Virus record (IMG/VR): IMGVR_UViG_3300020452_000985
Coordinates: 1 to 45,213 of that record
Direction: 5' to 3' (one strand)
DNA length: 45,213 nucleotides
Source: a virus
A program made the position numbers and the translations under genes. Below the pieces are notes generated by a model. It saw nothing but the letters and a program-made list of their open reading frames with translations, did not search any database and was not told the origin of the DNA. Below, piece by piece: positions 1 through 6,844 of this stretch. Numbering within the stretch: position 1 is the stretch's first letter; every line of letters starts with the position of its first letter.

Positions 1-646
1 TAAATTTTTCAATATAAGGTTTTATTGTATCCTTAACATATTGATAATTCTTTTTGTCATGTTCACCTAATATGTTTAAAGATCTATGTTCTTTATTGTA
101 ATACCCATAACTTATTTCTTTTATCTCTTCTAATGATTTAGGCTCCTCTATTACATTTATACCGAATCTTATTAAAAAATAAGAATCTAATAATTTTATA
201 ACTTTTTCAGGATTATGTATAAGATCTTCAAAATATAGAACTAAGTCATAAGGTTGAATACTTTGTAACATTTCATTATAAGCTCCTACTTCATTCCATA
301 CACTTGGTATAAATCCTGGAGAATGATCATGAGAAAAAGGTATTTCATTGGTATCAAATTTTTCTTTATCCATCTTTCCTACTTCAGGTTTAAATCTTCG
401 ATAATATTGGCTGCTTATACAATCAGCAGGATTTCTTAATACATATATTCTTCCATTTATACCCCAACCTTCATCTTCATCATAATGAGCCGTATACATT
501 TCTAAGTTTTCTTTTCCATGTTCAATTGGTTTAACAAATGTTGGTGTCATTTGAGAAAAACCATACCTATAGTGAATAAGGGTACTAAGTAAATGAGTAC
601 CTGATCTTGGATATGTTCTTATATAAATTTTTACTTTTTCTTCCAT
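1..646 (-). CDS. Sulfotransferase family protein (3' end beyond window)
   Basis: This gene enters from 646 and runs off the left edge, leaving about 215 codons of its N-terminal part. It starts MEEKVKIYIRTYPRSGTHLL. The TYPRSGTHL segment is the 5'-phosphosulfate-binding loop of PAPS-dependent sulfotransferases, and YVLRNPADCISSQY further on fits the 3'-phosphate-binding strand and helix. Family members move sulfate from PAPS to sugar or other hydroxyls. The start codon lies 16 bases inside the end of the upstream FkbM methyltransferase gene, so the two are translationally coupled. An APS-kinase-like gene at 4351 could supply PAPS. The acceptor is unknown, and the C-terminus is not visible. 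Confidence 0.82.
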   Translation of the reverse strand, partial: MEEKVKIYIRTYPRSGTHLLSTLIHYRYGFSQMTPTFVKPIEHGKENLEMYTAHYDEDEGWGINGRIYVLRNPADCISSQYYRRFKPEVGKMDKEKFDTNEIPFSHDHSPGFIPSVWNEVGAYNEMLQSIQPYDLVLYFEDLIHNPEKVIKLLDSYFLIRFGINVIEEPKSLEEIKEISYGYYNKEHRSLNILGEHDKKNYQYVKDTIKPYIEKF

Positions 647-1254
647 CCTTCCCATACAAAATCATATTTAAATTTACAAACAAATCCTAGTCTTTTTAAA
701 TCTTTATGAATTTGTTTTCTTTTACTCTCAAAATCAGACGGCCCTATTGGATGCCTATGAAACTGAATTTGTAAGTTTTTGAATCGTTTAATCAAACCTG
801 TGCTTATCCAATTCTCTAATAGTTCATATTCAGCACCTTCTATATTTATTTGTAATAAATCAACTGTCTTTAGATTCCATTCATCTAAAAGTCTTTTCAT
901 TGTTATCAATTCAATTTCCGTATCACCTTCAGAGTTACTTGAGGTAGCATCATCATTTAAAGAAATATTTACCTTTTCATTTTTTAGACCAATACCTACA
1001 CATCTACATTTTACTGGATTATTAATTAATTGAAACTTCTTAGGTTTAAATTTAGTTTTACAAACATCATAAAAAGATTGAATAGGTTCTACTAAATATA
1101 AGTTACATGTAGGAAACTTTTCTAGTATTTGTTCTGCCCATAGTCCTTTATAAGAACCTAAGTCAATTACTATTGAGTTTTCATTAAGGTTGTAATTAAG
1201 ATTGTGGTTTTTATCACCTCTATCTTCTAACCATCTTTGCATTTCCTGTTTCAT
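631..1254 (-). CDS. FkbM-family SAM-dependent methyltransferase
   Basis: The 207-residue protein has a class I methyltransferase core. NSIVIDLGSYKGLWAEQIL (residues about 27-45) is the SAM-binding motif I, LYLVEP is the acidic strand 2, and LLQINIEGAEYELL matches the FkbM signature (D/N-x-E-G-x-E). FkbM enzymes O-methylate sugars or natural products and are common in surface-polysaccharide clusters and in phages with glycan genes. The start overlaps the kdsA-like stop by four bases (ATGA), and the 3' end overlaps the sulfotransferase gene. Methylation of a sugar in the neighbouring KDO/fucose pathway is inference; the substrate is not visible. Confidence 0.82.
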   Translation of the reverse strand: MKQEMQRWLEDRGDKNHNLNYNLNENSIVIDLGSYKGLWAEQILEKFPTCNLYLVEPIQSFYDVCKTKFKPKKFQLINNPVKCRCVGIGLKNEKVNISLNDDATSSNSEGDTEIELITMKRLLDEWNLKTVDLLQINIEGAEYELLENWISTGLIKRFKNLQIQFHRHPIGPSDFESKRKQIHKDLKRLGFVCKFKYDFVWEGWKKK

Positions 1255-1955
1255 TGTAAATAGTGTTTAATTATATTTTCAAATTGATCAATGTTAATCA
1301 TTTTTTTGCCATCCGAAGGAGCTTCATCTGGATTATCATGTACTTCAACAAATAAATTTAATCCCATCTTACCAGCTAACCCAGCCATTGTTTTAGCATA
1401 CTTTCTTTCACTAATGCTATGAGTAATATCTAAAAAGATAGGTATGTCATAACTGTCTTTCATATACTGAATTCCTTCAAAATCAATGACCATCTTATCA
1501 TAACCAAACAATGAACCTCTTTCGGTAATCCATACATTTTCTTTACCTACTTTAGATACAATTCCATGTATTCCTTTAGGTGATATAAATTGCCCTTTCT
1601 TTATATTAATAATTTTACTTGTTGATATTGCCTTTTGAAGTAAATCAGTTTGTTTAGATAAAAATGCCGGTATTTGATATACATCAACTTCTAATTTATC
1701 TACTTGGTGTGTTTCATGGAAGTCGGTAGTTATTTTAAATTCTTTTCTTAATTTAGAAAAATCACCCAGACAAGCAGTTAAACCTAATCCTCTTTGAGAA
1801 TCATTATGTGTTCTATTAGCTTTATCAAAACTAGCTTTAAAATAATACTCTATGCCATACGAATCACAAACACTTTTACAATGTTTAGCTATTTTATAAC
1901 TATGTTCATAACTTTCATGTTGACAAGGCCCAGCTATTATAATTGGTTGGTTCAT
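1251..1955 (-). CDS. kdsA: 3-deoxy-8-phosphooctulonate synthase (KDO-8-P synthase)
   Basis: KdsA condenses arabinose-5-phosphate with phosphoenolpyruvate to KDO-8-phosphate, an inner-core LPS and capsule sugar precursor. The 234-residue protein keeps the family landmarks in order: IIIAGPCQHES at the N-terminus, YYFKASFDKANRTH, TDFHETHQ, VDVYQIPAFLSKQTDLL, INIKKGQFISPKG, ITERGSLFGY, FLDITHS and FVEVHDNPDEAPSDG. It is somewhat shorter than the usual 270-280 residues, mostly at the termini and loops. The start overlaps the kdsB-like stop by four bases. The KASFDKAN segment separates it from DAHP synthase and argues for KDO-8-P, although a NeuB-like activity on another sugar is not excluded. Confidence 0.9.
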   Translation of the reverse strand: MNQPIIIAGPCQHESYEHSYKIAKHCKSVCDSYGIEYYFKASFDKANRTHNDSQRGLGLTACLGDFSKLRKEFKITTDFHETHQVDKLEVDVYQIPAFLSKQTDLLQKAISTSKIINIKKGQFISPKGIHGIVSKVGKENVWITERGSLFGYDKMVIDFEGIQYMKDSYDIPIFLDITHSISERKYAKTMAGLAGKMGLNLFVEVHDNPDEAPSDGKKMINIDQFENIIKHYLQ

Positions 1956-2581
1956 AAATCTTCTTTTGTATTAATTTCTCTACCATCATATTTTACCTCA
2001 ACGGCCATTATCCTAAAGTTAGAACCTAAAATTCTATTCTGCTCTAAACTTTCACTAGGATAGTTTTCTATAAGTGATGAATACTTATTTAAAAATATTG
2101 AAGGATAAGCATATATTCCTAAGTGAGAATCACCATAACCTATATCTTTTCTAGTAAACCAACAAGCAAACTTACCTTGATGAATAATCTTTACTCCGTT
2201 TGTAGTATATCCTTTAGTATATCCGGTAATAACATTTTTATGATCACCTATAGTTTTAATTATAGGTTCTATAGTTTCATATGTTATATCTAACATGTCT
2301 CCCTGAACATTAATGATATAATCATAATCAGCAAACTTCATTTTCTGACTACAAATTCTTGCTGCTCCGTTTTCTTCTTCACCTGTTAATATAACATTTT
2401 TATTAGGTATATGTTGAGCAATTTTTTCGCTATCAGTTAGAACAAAAGTATCATATCCGAACCGAGATACTTTTTCAAATACATTTTGAATTAGAGGTTT
2501 ACCATCAAACCTTAGTAGCATTTTTTCTTTTAACCTACTACTTTTTAATCTAGCTGGAATTGCAATTGCTATGTTTATCAT
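1952..2581 (-). CDS. kdsB: CMP-KDO synthetase-like cytidylyltransferase
   Basis: KdsB activates KDO with CTP to CMP-KDO. The 209-residue protein opens IAIAIPARLKSSRLKEKMLL, the nucleotide-binding signature of the family (IPAR-x-x-S-R-x-x-x-K-x-L), followed by GKPLIQNVFEKV. It also has VLTDSEKI, TGEEENGAARI and the metal-binding IINVQGDMLDI. Family members usually run to about 245-250 residues, so this one is short. It sits directly upstream of the kdsA-like gene with a four-base overlap. NeuA-type CMP-sialate synthetase is a related alternative, but the adjacent KdsA and a distant KdsD-like isomerase favour KDO. Confidence 0.85.
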   Translation of the reverse strand: MINIAIAIPARLKSSRLKEKMLLRFDGKPLIQNVFEKVSRFGYDTFVLTDSEKIAQHIPNKNVILTGEEENGAARICSQKMKFADYDYIINVQGDMLDITYETIEPIIKTIGDHKNVITGYTKGYTTNGVKIIHQGKFACWFTRKDIGYGDSHLGIYAYPSIFLNKYSSLIENYPSESLEQNRILGSNFRIMAVEVKYDGREINTKEDL

Positions 2582-3372
2582 AATTCTTTTTCTATTATGT
2601 CACCTAATGTTATCTTTGATAAGTTAAGAGCTCTTTGATAATTATCTTCGATATAAGGTTTCATATTGTTATATGTTTCAGGTGTAATAGCATTAACCTT
2701 TTTAATTAAATCATCAATACTATTAACTTGAATAATACCTTTTATGTTATAAACCTTTCCTATATCAGCTGCACCCCAATAAATTGGAACTGTTTTTGTT
2801 ATCATGCAATCATTAATCTTTTCAGTATACATGTTTGGGGTATTTATATTTTCTATAGCAATATGAAATTGAGAATCAAATAATTCATACTTAGTATCTC
2901 CTAGAACCTTTCCTTCACCATCTAAAGGTTTTCCTTTACTACTTTTGTAAAAGTTTTTAGGTATAGTAATTTTGTCTTTCTTTATCCATAATTCATTCCT
3001 AAGCCTATGGCCAGGTAAATCCATCTTGTCTCCTACTACTGTTGAAATATTAAAATCTTTCTTAAAGATCCCATTACATTCTCTGGCATAAGCCGCACAC
3101 CAACAATGAAACATCATATAAGATTTAATATTAGCTTTCCTTAAACTTAATAAAGTAGGATCCCATGTAAAAATTAAATCATAAAAAGAATGGTTATGAA
3201 GTAAATGTTGATGAACGTTAGGTAATATTTCTTTAGGTTCATTTGACCAAAAAACTTTAAGAGCATTAGGATTTTTAATAGTCCTAGATAAAATGTCACA
3301 GTATAATTCAATAGGTTTAGATAATTCCTTTACTTGAAATTGCCAACTAGAATGTACAATAGGTTTATGCAT
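2578..3372 (-). CDS. GT10-family alpha-1,3/4-fucosyltransferase
   Basis: The 264-residue protein shows the conserved C-terminal block of GT10 fucosyltransferases: FHIAIENINTPNMYTEKIND followed by CMITKTVPIYWGAADIGKVYN and GIIQVNSIDDL. GT10 enzymes move L-fucose from GDP-fucose to GlcNAc or similar acceptors. I place the start at MHKPIVHSSW (3372), eight bases inside the end of the DUF2061 gene. An in-frame ATG at 3420 would add sixteen residues that belong better to the overlapping gene. A second GT10 lies at 29394 and a GDP-mannose dehydratase at 27720, so a fucosylated product is plausible. Confidence 0.88.
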   Translation of the reverse strand: MHKPIVHSSWQFQVKELSKPIELYCDILSRTIKNPNALKVFWSNEPKEILPNVHQHLLHNHSFYDLIFTWDPTLLSLRKANIKSYMMFHCWCAAYARECNGIFKKDFNISTVVGDKMDLPGHRLRNELWIKKDKITIPKNFYKSSKGKPLDGEGKVLGDTKYELFDSQFHIAIENINTPNMYTEKINDCMITKTVPIYWGAADIGKVYNIKGIIQVNSIDDLIKKVNAITPETYNNMKPYIEDNYQRALNLSKITLGDIIEKEL

Positions 3373-3592
3373 CTTTTTTGATTCCAAATTTAGATTTATA
3401 CCAAACTCTTTCATGTGCATAATATAAAATCATTTTACTAAATACTTCTATTCCTCCAATACTTAAACCTAAAAGTGGATCTCCGCTTAATAACCAAGCA
3501 ATTACCATTGTATCTAAAGTTCCTATTATTCGCCATGTTATAGTTTTTAATAAATGCCTCTTTCTATTAATTACAGGCTTAGAGTTTTCCAT
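3365..3592 (-). CDS. DUF2061 small membrane protein
   Basis: This 75-residue protein matches the DUF2061 pattern: KTITWRIIGTLDTMVIAWLL, then SIGGIEVFSKMILYYAHERVW, with two hydrophobic helices and basic tails. From general knowledge the family often sits beside or is fused to CysC-type APS kinases and sulfate-activation genes in marine bacteria, and its molecular role is unknown. An APS-kinase-like gene lies just upstream at 4351, so the association is preserved in this phage. It overlaps the nucleotidyltransferase gene upstream by 14 bases and the GT10 gene downstream by 8. Confidence 0.85.
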   Translation of the reverse strand: MENSKPVINRKRHLLKTITWRIIGTLDTMVIAWLLSGDPLLGLSIGGIEVFSKMILYYAHERVWYKSKFGIKKDA

Positions 3593-3977
3593 CCTTTCTC
3601 ATTTGATTTCTTATTGAAGTTGCTGAGATATCTCCAATTTCTTTAGGAGGAACATGTTCAATTATATCATAACCTACACCTCTACCATAATTAATAGATT
3701 CAATGTCAGGTATGATTGAAGTAATTACCCTACCGTCTGCGATAAGATCTTTAAGTTCACCTTCATGAACCATCTTTTCAATTTCTTGAGCTGTCCAAGG
3801 ATTCTTTTCATCAGGCTTAACGTCACGTATAGCTAACCATACATTATATCCATCTTTAAGTCTTTCATTAATTAACCAAAGATGTCCTTTATGTAAAGGT
3901 TGCCATCTTCCTACAAACATTGAATACTTTACTTCAGTGCTTGAACTTTCTTTATCTGCTTTAGCTTTTAATTCCAC
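3579..3977 (-). CDS. HxGH-type nucleotidyltransferase (cytidylyl/adenylyltransferase fold)
   Basis: The 132-residue protein has a compact nucleotidyltransferase fold: MFVGRWQPLHKGHLWLI carries the HxGH nucleotide-binding motif, and ISATSIRNQMRK near the C-terminus carries the second motif (ISxTxxR). These enzymes transfer AMP or CMP to a phosphate group; NMN adenylyltransferase and glycerol-phosphate cytidylyltransferase are relatives. The specific substrate cannot be called. The start appears to be a GTG at 3977, because the first ATG inside the frame (MFVGRW) would cut the first beta strand short. It overlaps the HAD gene by 17 bases and sits between HAD, APS-kinase-like and DUF2061 genes. 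A role in nucleotide-sugar or sulfate activation is inference. Confidence 0.75.
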   Translation of the reverse strand: MELKAKADKESSSTEVKYSMFVGRWQPLHKGHLWLINERLKDGYNVWLAIRDVKPDEKNPWTAQEIEKMVHEGELKDLIADGRVITSIIPDIESINYGRGVGYDIIEHVPPKEIGDISATSIRNQMRKDGKL

Positions 3978-4347
3978 TATCTCTTTTTATATTTATTGCA
4001 ATTGCCCGTTCTCCGGGATAATTCGGATCCAAGTCATTAATAACATAACGAGGTCCTCTTTCTATTCCCATAATTAATTTATCATAAGGAATGTTGTTTA
4101 AGCTTAATTCATGTTTAGTATGTTCTCTTAAAGATTCAGGCCTAGCTGTTGTTAAAACAATCATATGACCTTGGTCTCTTACTTGTTGTAAAAATACTTT
4201 ACTATCAATTATTACTTTTGCTTCAGTTGTTTGATAAGTTTCAAATTTTCTGTATTTAAATATAGTTCCATCTATATCTACAAAGTACGTGTTCTTTTTT
4301 TCTGTTGTTTGCATCTTATTTATTCTACTTCTTGAAATTGGTAACAT
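3961..4347 (-). CDS. HAD-superfamily phosphatase-like protein
   Basis: A short HAD hydrolase: TYFVDIDGTIF gives the nucleophile and acid/base aspartates (DxD), IVLTTARPES is motif II, and YVINDLDPN is the acidic motif IV region. It is 117-128 residues with no sizeable cap domain, like the small capsule-biosynthesis phosphatases. KdsC, the KDO-8-P phosphatase, is the one step of CMP-KDO synthesis without an obvious gene here, and this protein could fill it, but it lacks the usual KdsC length and context. An alternative start MQTTEKK at 4314 follows an AATAAATAAG stretch. The 4347 start follows the previous stop by three bases. Confidence 0.75.
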   Translation of the reverse strand: MLPISRSRINKMQTTEKKNTYFVDIDGTIFKYRKFETYQTTEAKVIIDSKVFLQQVRDQGHMIVLTTARPESLREHTKHELSLNNIPYDKLIMGIERGPRYVINDLDPNYPGERAIAINIKRDSGIKS

Positions 4348-4350
4348 AAT

Positions 4351-4878
4351 TTAATTATCTAATTGGTAATCATCTGGTGGTAATTCATTAAGTAAAGATC
4401 CTTTAGGATATAAATTAAAACCTTTCCTATCAAAAGGTTTACTTGTTAAATCAAGGTTCTGAATTACTTTTTGAAAAGATTCTTCTTCAGTGTCATGAGT
4501 TGTATCAATATCAACATATTCTGTTGTTGGAGGTACATAAGCTATTGCTTTAAAATGATCCCTTTCTCTTGGATCAGTTGTATGAACATAAAACTCAATC
4601 ATTTGATCTCCCATAAGCCTTTTAAAATCTTCTCTTTGATCAACATACGGTGCGACTAAAGATACGATAACATCATGACCTTGATTATTTAAATAATGCG
4701 CAATCTTTTGAGCAGTACCTACATTCACCACACGACCGTTGATAGAATAATCTTTATTTGTAAACAATTCTCTCATCTCATCACCATCAATACGAAAAGC
4801 ATTAGGTAGCTTTTCCTTTAGCATATTTGCTAAAACCGTTTTTCCGTGGGCAGGCTGCCCTGTAAACCAATATATCAT
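4351..4878 (-). CDS. Adenylylsulfate kinase-like protein (CysC family)
   Basis: APS kinase phosphorylates adenosine-5'-phosphosulfate to PAPS, the sulfate donor. The 175-residue protein has the Walker A loop GQPAHGKT (residues 7-14), the substrate-binding RIDGDEMREL, a central AQKIAHYLNNQGHDVIVSLV-APYVDQRED region equivalent to the CysC ISPY segment, and a C-terminal YVPPTTEYVDIDT matching the family's YEAP...DT region. The Walker loop is unusual (usual G-L-S-G-S/A-G-K). With DUF2061 downstream and two sulfotransferases in the window, a role in supplying PAPS for glycan sulfation is likely. Another small-molecule kinase role is possible because the P-loop differs. Confidence 0.78.
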   Translation of the reverse strand: MIYWFTGQPAHGKTVLANMLKEKLPNAFRIDGDEMRELFTNKDYSINGRVVNVGTAQKIAHYLNNQGHDVIVSLVAPYVDQREDFKRLMGDQMIEFYVHTTDPRERDHFKAIAYVPPTTEYVDIDTTHDTEEESFQKVIQNLDLTSKPFDRKGFNLYPKGSLLNELPPDDYQLDN

Positions 4879-4893
4879 TTTTCTATTTTTTTA

Positions 4894-5562
4894 TTATGAG
4901 AACCAACCTGAGTATCCCATTCTTGCATTTTTAATTCCATTAGCAACAGGTGTAACCATGTGAGGTACACCTTCTCCAGAAACATCAAATAATGTTAACT
5001 GATTAAATTGTGGTACTACTGTTTTATCAACATTTTGCCAATCAGGTAACCTATGAAACAATCCACCATGTTGTACATTCCAATCTTTAGTTAATTGATA
5101 TACAAAAGCTACTCTTCCATGATTATGATCTGTATGTCGGTTTAAAAAATCACCTTCTTCATATTTAGAAGTAAATGTACGATCACGATCCCAAATTAAT
5201 TGTTCTTCCTCACCAGTAATATAAGATATTGTTGAAAGAAACATTTCATTCCTCCATAAGCCCACTAATAGTCCATGCATCCAATTCGTTCTACTGAATC
5301 TATATGTAAATTCATTATTGGCATTCATCTCATTAACTTTTGTTGTCCACAAAGTATAATTAGGACTTCCTTTTGAAGCAAATCTTAAAGGTACACTGCC
5401 ATCTTCTTCTGCTTCTCCAGTAAAGAAACATGGCTCAAACCCTTTATGATTTTTATAATCTTGCCATATTTGATTTGCATCTTCTTCAGAAAAAAGATCT
5501 TTAATAGTTACAGTCCTATTATTTTTCCAAGTTTCTTTATATTTTTCTATTTGTCCAAACAT
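4894..5562 (-). CDS. 2-oxoglutarate/Fe(II)-dependent oxygenase (prolyl 4-hydroxylase superfamily)
   Basis: The 222-residue protein has the double-stranded beta-helix signature of 2OG-Fe(II) oxygenases. RHTDHNHGRVAFVYQLTKDW gives the HxD iron ligands (His143, Asp145), QHGGLFHRLPDW follows, PHMVTPV supplies the distal His (about 201), and NARMGYSGWF supplies the 2OG-binding arginine. The family hydroxylates protein prolines or lysines, or small molecules. It lies between a small membrane protein and the APS-kinase-like gene. Because GT25 enzymes, which include collagen hydroxylysine glycosyltransferases, are also encoded, hydroxylation of a virion protein before glycosylation is conceivable. 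That is inference. Confidence 0.83.
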   Translation of the reverse strand: MFGQIEKYKETWKNNRTVTIKDLFSEEDANQIWQDYKNHKGFEPCFFTGEAEEDGSVPLRFASKGSPNYTLWTTKVNEMNANNEFTYRFSRTNWMHGLLVGLWRNEMFLSTISYITGEEEQLIWDRDRTFTSKYEEGDFLNRHTDHNHGRVAFVYQLTKDWNVQHGGLFHRLPDWQNVDKTVVPQFNQLTLFDVSGEGVPHMVTPVANGIKNARMGYSGWFS

Positions 5563-5563
5563 A

Positions 5564-5866
5564 TTATTGTAAGTAATTTGATATTATGTAAGCTATTTTA
5601 TAACCAGTAAAACCACCTAAAGCTGTAGGTATAGGAAATAAAATAAACTTAGCCAATGATGTAACATATTTAGGTCTATTAATTACTTTACTAATATAAA
5701 AGTAATGTATCATATAACATATTAAAACTGCTACATCAAACCTAACAGCTATAAAAGGAACAATGACTGCTCCACTTAAACCAAATAAAAAGTTTTCAAT
5801 AACAGCATTAGGTATTTCACCAGGTAAAGCTTCTTTATACTCTTGTTGTACCTTTTTTAGTTTCAT
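5564..5866 (-). CDS. Small multi-pass membrane protein, function unknown
   Basis: A 100-residue hydrophobic protein with a charged N-terminus (MKLKKVQQEYKEALPGEIPN), a first membrane segment around residues 27-60 that may be a hairpin, and a further one near residues 72-96 with small residues (GGFTGYKIAY). I do not recognise a family. It overlaps the C-terminal coding part of the small gene 5835..5996 in another frame and is followed by the oxygenase gene one base after its stop. Confidence 0.6.
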   Translation of the reverse strand: MKLKKVQQEYKEALPGEIPNAVIENFLFGLSGAVIVPFIAVRFDVAVLICYMIHYFYISKVINRPKYVTSLAKFILFPIPTALGGFTGYKIAYIISNYLQ

Positions 5867-5996
5867 TATGCTTTTCTTCTTTTAGCTTTTTAGCAACTTT
5901 TGATTCAATCCATCCACTAAGTTGTGTAGCAGTATAAGCTCCTAAGGCAAAACAGCCACCTCCGAAAAGTAGTATTGCAATTGTTTCCATTTTCAT
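5835..5996 (-). CDS. Small single-pass membrane protein (53 aa)
   Basis: This short frame starts with two close ATGs (MKMETIAILLFGGGCFALGA) and ends at 5835. It has one N-terminal hydrophobic helix rich in Gly and small residues, then a basic and acidic tail (SKVAKKLKEEKHNETKK). Its end overlaps the next membrane-protein gene by about 30 bases. An A-rich leader precedes the start, as is typical for Bacteroidota genes. Function is unknown. Size, composition and position between tRNA-Ala and the next gene support a real gene. Confidence 0.55.
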   Translation of the reverse strand: MKMETIAILLFGGGCFALGAYTATQLSGWIESKVAKKLKEEKHNETKKGTTRV

Positions 5997-6013
5997 TTTT
6001 TTTAATTTATAAG

Positions 6014-6087
6014 TGGAGAATATCGGAGTCGAACCGATGACCTCCTGCGTGCAAGGCAGGCGCTCTAGCCATCTGAGCTAATCCCCC
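6014..6087 (-). tRNA. tRNA-Ala (anticodon UGC)
   Basis: A 74-base cloverleaf folds cleanly on the minus strand. The acceptor is GGGGGAT paired with ATTCTCC, the D stem GCTC/GAGC, the anticodon stem CCTGC/GCAGG with loop CTTGCAC (anticodon TGC), and the T stem ATCGG/CCGAT with loop TTCGACT. The third acceptor pair is G3-U70, the classic alanine identity element. The discriminator base is A and is followed by CTT, so CCA is not encoded and must be added. It lies between two tiny membrane-protein genes. Confidence 0.95.
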
Positions 6088-6093
6088 TAATCT

Positions 6094-6285
6094 CTAATCA
6101 CCAAAAGGTTGATTTTCATAATCTTCTTCAAAGTTTTCATTACAAGGTCTTTCCTCCATTGGCCAGATGTCTTCTTCTTTTAAATCAAAATCATCAGGCA
6201 TTAAAGGTGCATTATAAAGTTCATAAGCTAGCCAACACCAGCATAATACAAACATTACTATTCCTATGATGATCCATGTACCCAT
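6094..6285 (-). CDS. Small acidic membrane-anchored protein (63 aa)
   Basis: One N-terminal membrane helix (about residues 4-21, rich in Ile, Val, Cys and Trp) is followed by a very acidic tail with DDFDLKEEDIWPMEERP and ENFEEDYENQ. No signal-peptidase site is evident, so it is probably an inner-membrane protein with its acidic tail on one side. I do not recognise a family. It starts two bases before the stop of the 38-residue gene upstream and ends just upstream of tRNA-Ala. Confidence 0.55.
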   Translation of the reverse strand: MGTWIIIGIVMFVLCWCWLAYELYNAPLMPDDFDLKEEDIWPMEERPCNENFEEDYENQPFGD

Positions 6286-6402
6286 TTACTTACTTATATT
6301 TCCTGTTGCAAAATTCCATAATAAACTTACAAGGTTATTTGCTTTATATTTATTCCCTTTGTAATTCAATAAGAATTTTTTCATTTCTCTTTTTCTTTTC
6401 AT
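6286..6402 (-). CDS. Small basic protein (38 aa)
   Basis: A short frame begins MKRKREMKKFLLNYKGNKYK and ends TGNISK, with its stop directly against the next ATG (TAAATG). An internal ATG at 6384 (MKKFLL) is an alternative start. It is basic with a short hydrophobic patch (LVSLLWNFA). No family is recognised. The tight junction with both neighbours is the main support, and coding is plausible but not certain. Confidence 0.4.
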   Translation of the reverse strand: MKRKREMKKFLLNYKGNKYKANNLVSLLWNFATGNISK

Positions 6403-6404
6403 CT

Positions 6405-6665
6405 TTACTTTTTTAATTTCATTAATTCTGCACATTCTTCATAAGCCTCTTGTTGCTCAAAGTGTGCAATCATTGCATCTATGTCTTCATTATCAGCTTC
6501 CTCGTTAGGAGGAATAAAAAACACTGGCATTGTTGAAAGATCATCCTCAGGTAAATCTGCTTCTTCTCTTCGATTATCTAAATAATCTACCAGTTCTTCC
6601 ATAGTGAACCAACCTGTTAAAACTTGATAAGAATTATAAATTGCTTGGTCTAACCAATTGTCCAT
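6405..6665 (-). CDS. Acidic hypothetical protein (86 aa)
   Basis: An 86-residue, strongly acidic soluble protein beginning MDNWLDQAIYNSYQVLTGWF, with TMEELVDYLDNRREEADLPE in the middle and a Glu-rich C-terminus. No family is recognised. It is the first gene after the terminator at 6715-6748 and has a candidate promoter at 6671-6691 directly upstream. It therefore probably starts a new transcript that runs through the tiny genes and tRNA-Ala. Confidence 0.6.
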   Translation of the reverse strand: MDNWLDQAIYNSYQVLTGWFTMEELVDYLDNRREEADLPEDDLSTMPVFFIPPNEEADNEDIDAMIAHFEQQEAYEECAELMKLKK

Positions 6666-6670
6666 AGTAT

Positions 6671-6691
6671 CTAATTTATTATTATATGTAA
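6671..6691 (-). promoter_or_regulatory. Candidate phage promoter, shared TTACATATAATAATAAAT motif
   Basis: On the minus strand TTACATATAATAATAAAT is followed by TAG and lies 6-26 bases upstream of the 6405..6665 start. The same 18-base string occurs at 27081-27100 before another small gene, again right after an intergenic gap. It sits just downstream of a terminator, where a new promoter is expected. The TSS and polymerase are not known. Confidence 0.45.
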
Positions 6692-6714
6692 AAAATGAAT
6701 TTTGTTTTATATAA

Positions 6715-6748
6715 AAAGACCCATATTATATAGTTAATATAGGTCTTT
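6715..6748 (-). terminator. Rho-independent terminator after the 6845..7465 gene
   Basis: On the minus strand AAAGACC-TATATTA forms a stem with TAATATG-GGTCTTT around a six-base loop, followed by a T-rich run (TTTTTATAT). The only interruption is one A/C mismatch inside the stem. It lies about 100 bases past the stop of the secreted-protein gene and just before the next promoter-like motif. Confidence 0.75.
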
Positions 6749-6844
6749 CTGCAACATATAAAGATGATAGAGAGGGGCTAGCATCATTAGTTATATTATA
6801 TGTATGTATATATGTAATCAATTATCTCCCTTCTAGATGAGAGT
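6749..6844. other. Short AT-rich intergenic stretch without a recognisable gene
   Basis: Between the secreted-protein stop and the terminator lies a stretch of TATA-rich sequence. I see no convincing ORF, RNA gene or strong hairpin in it. It is presumably 3' untranslated sequence. Confidence 0.4.
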
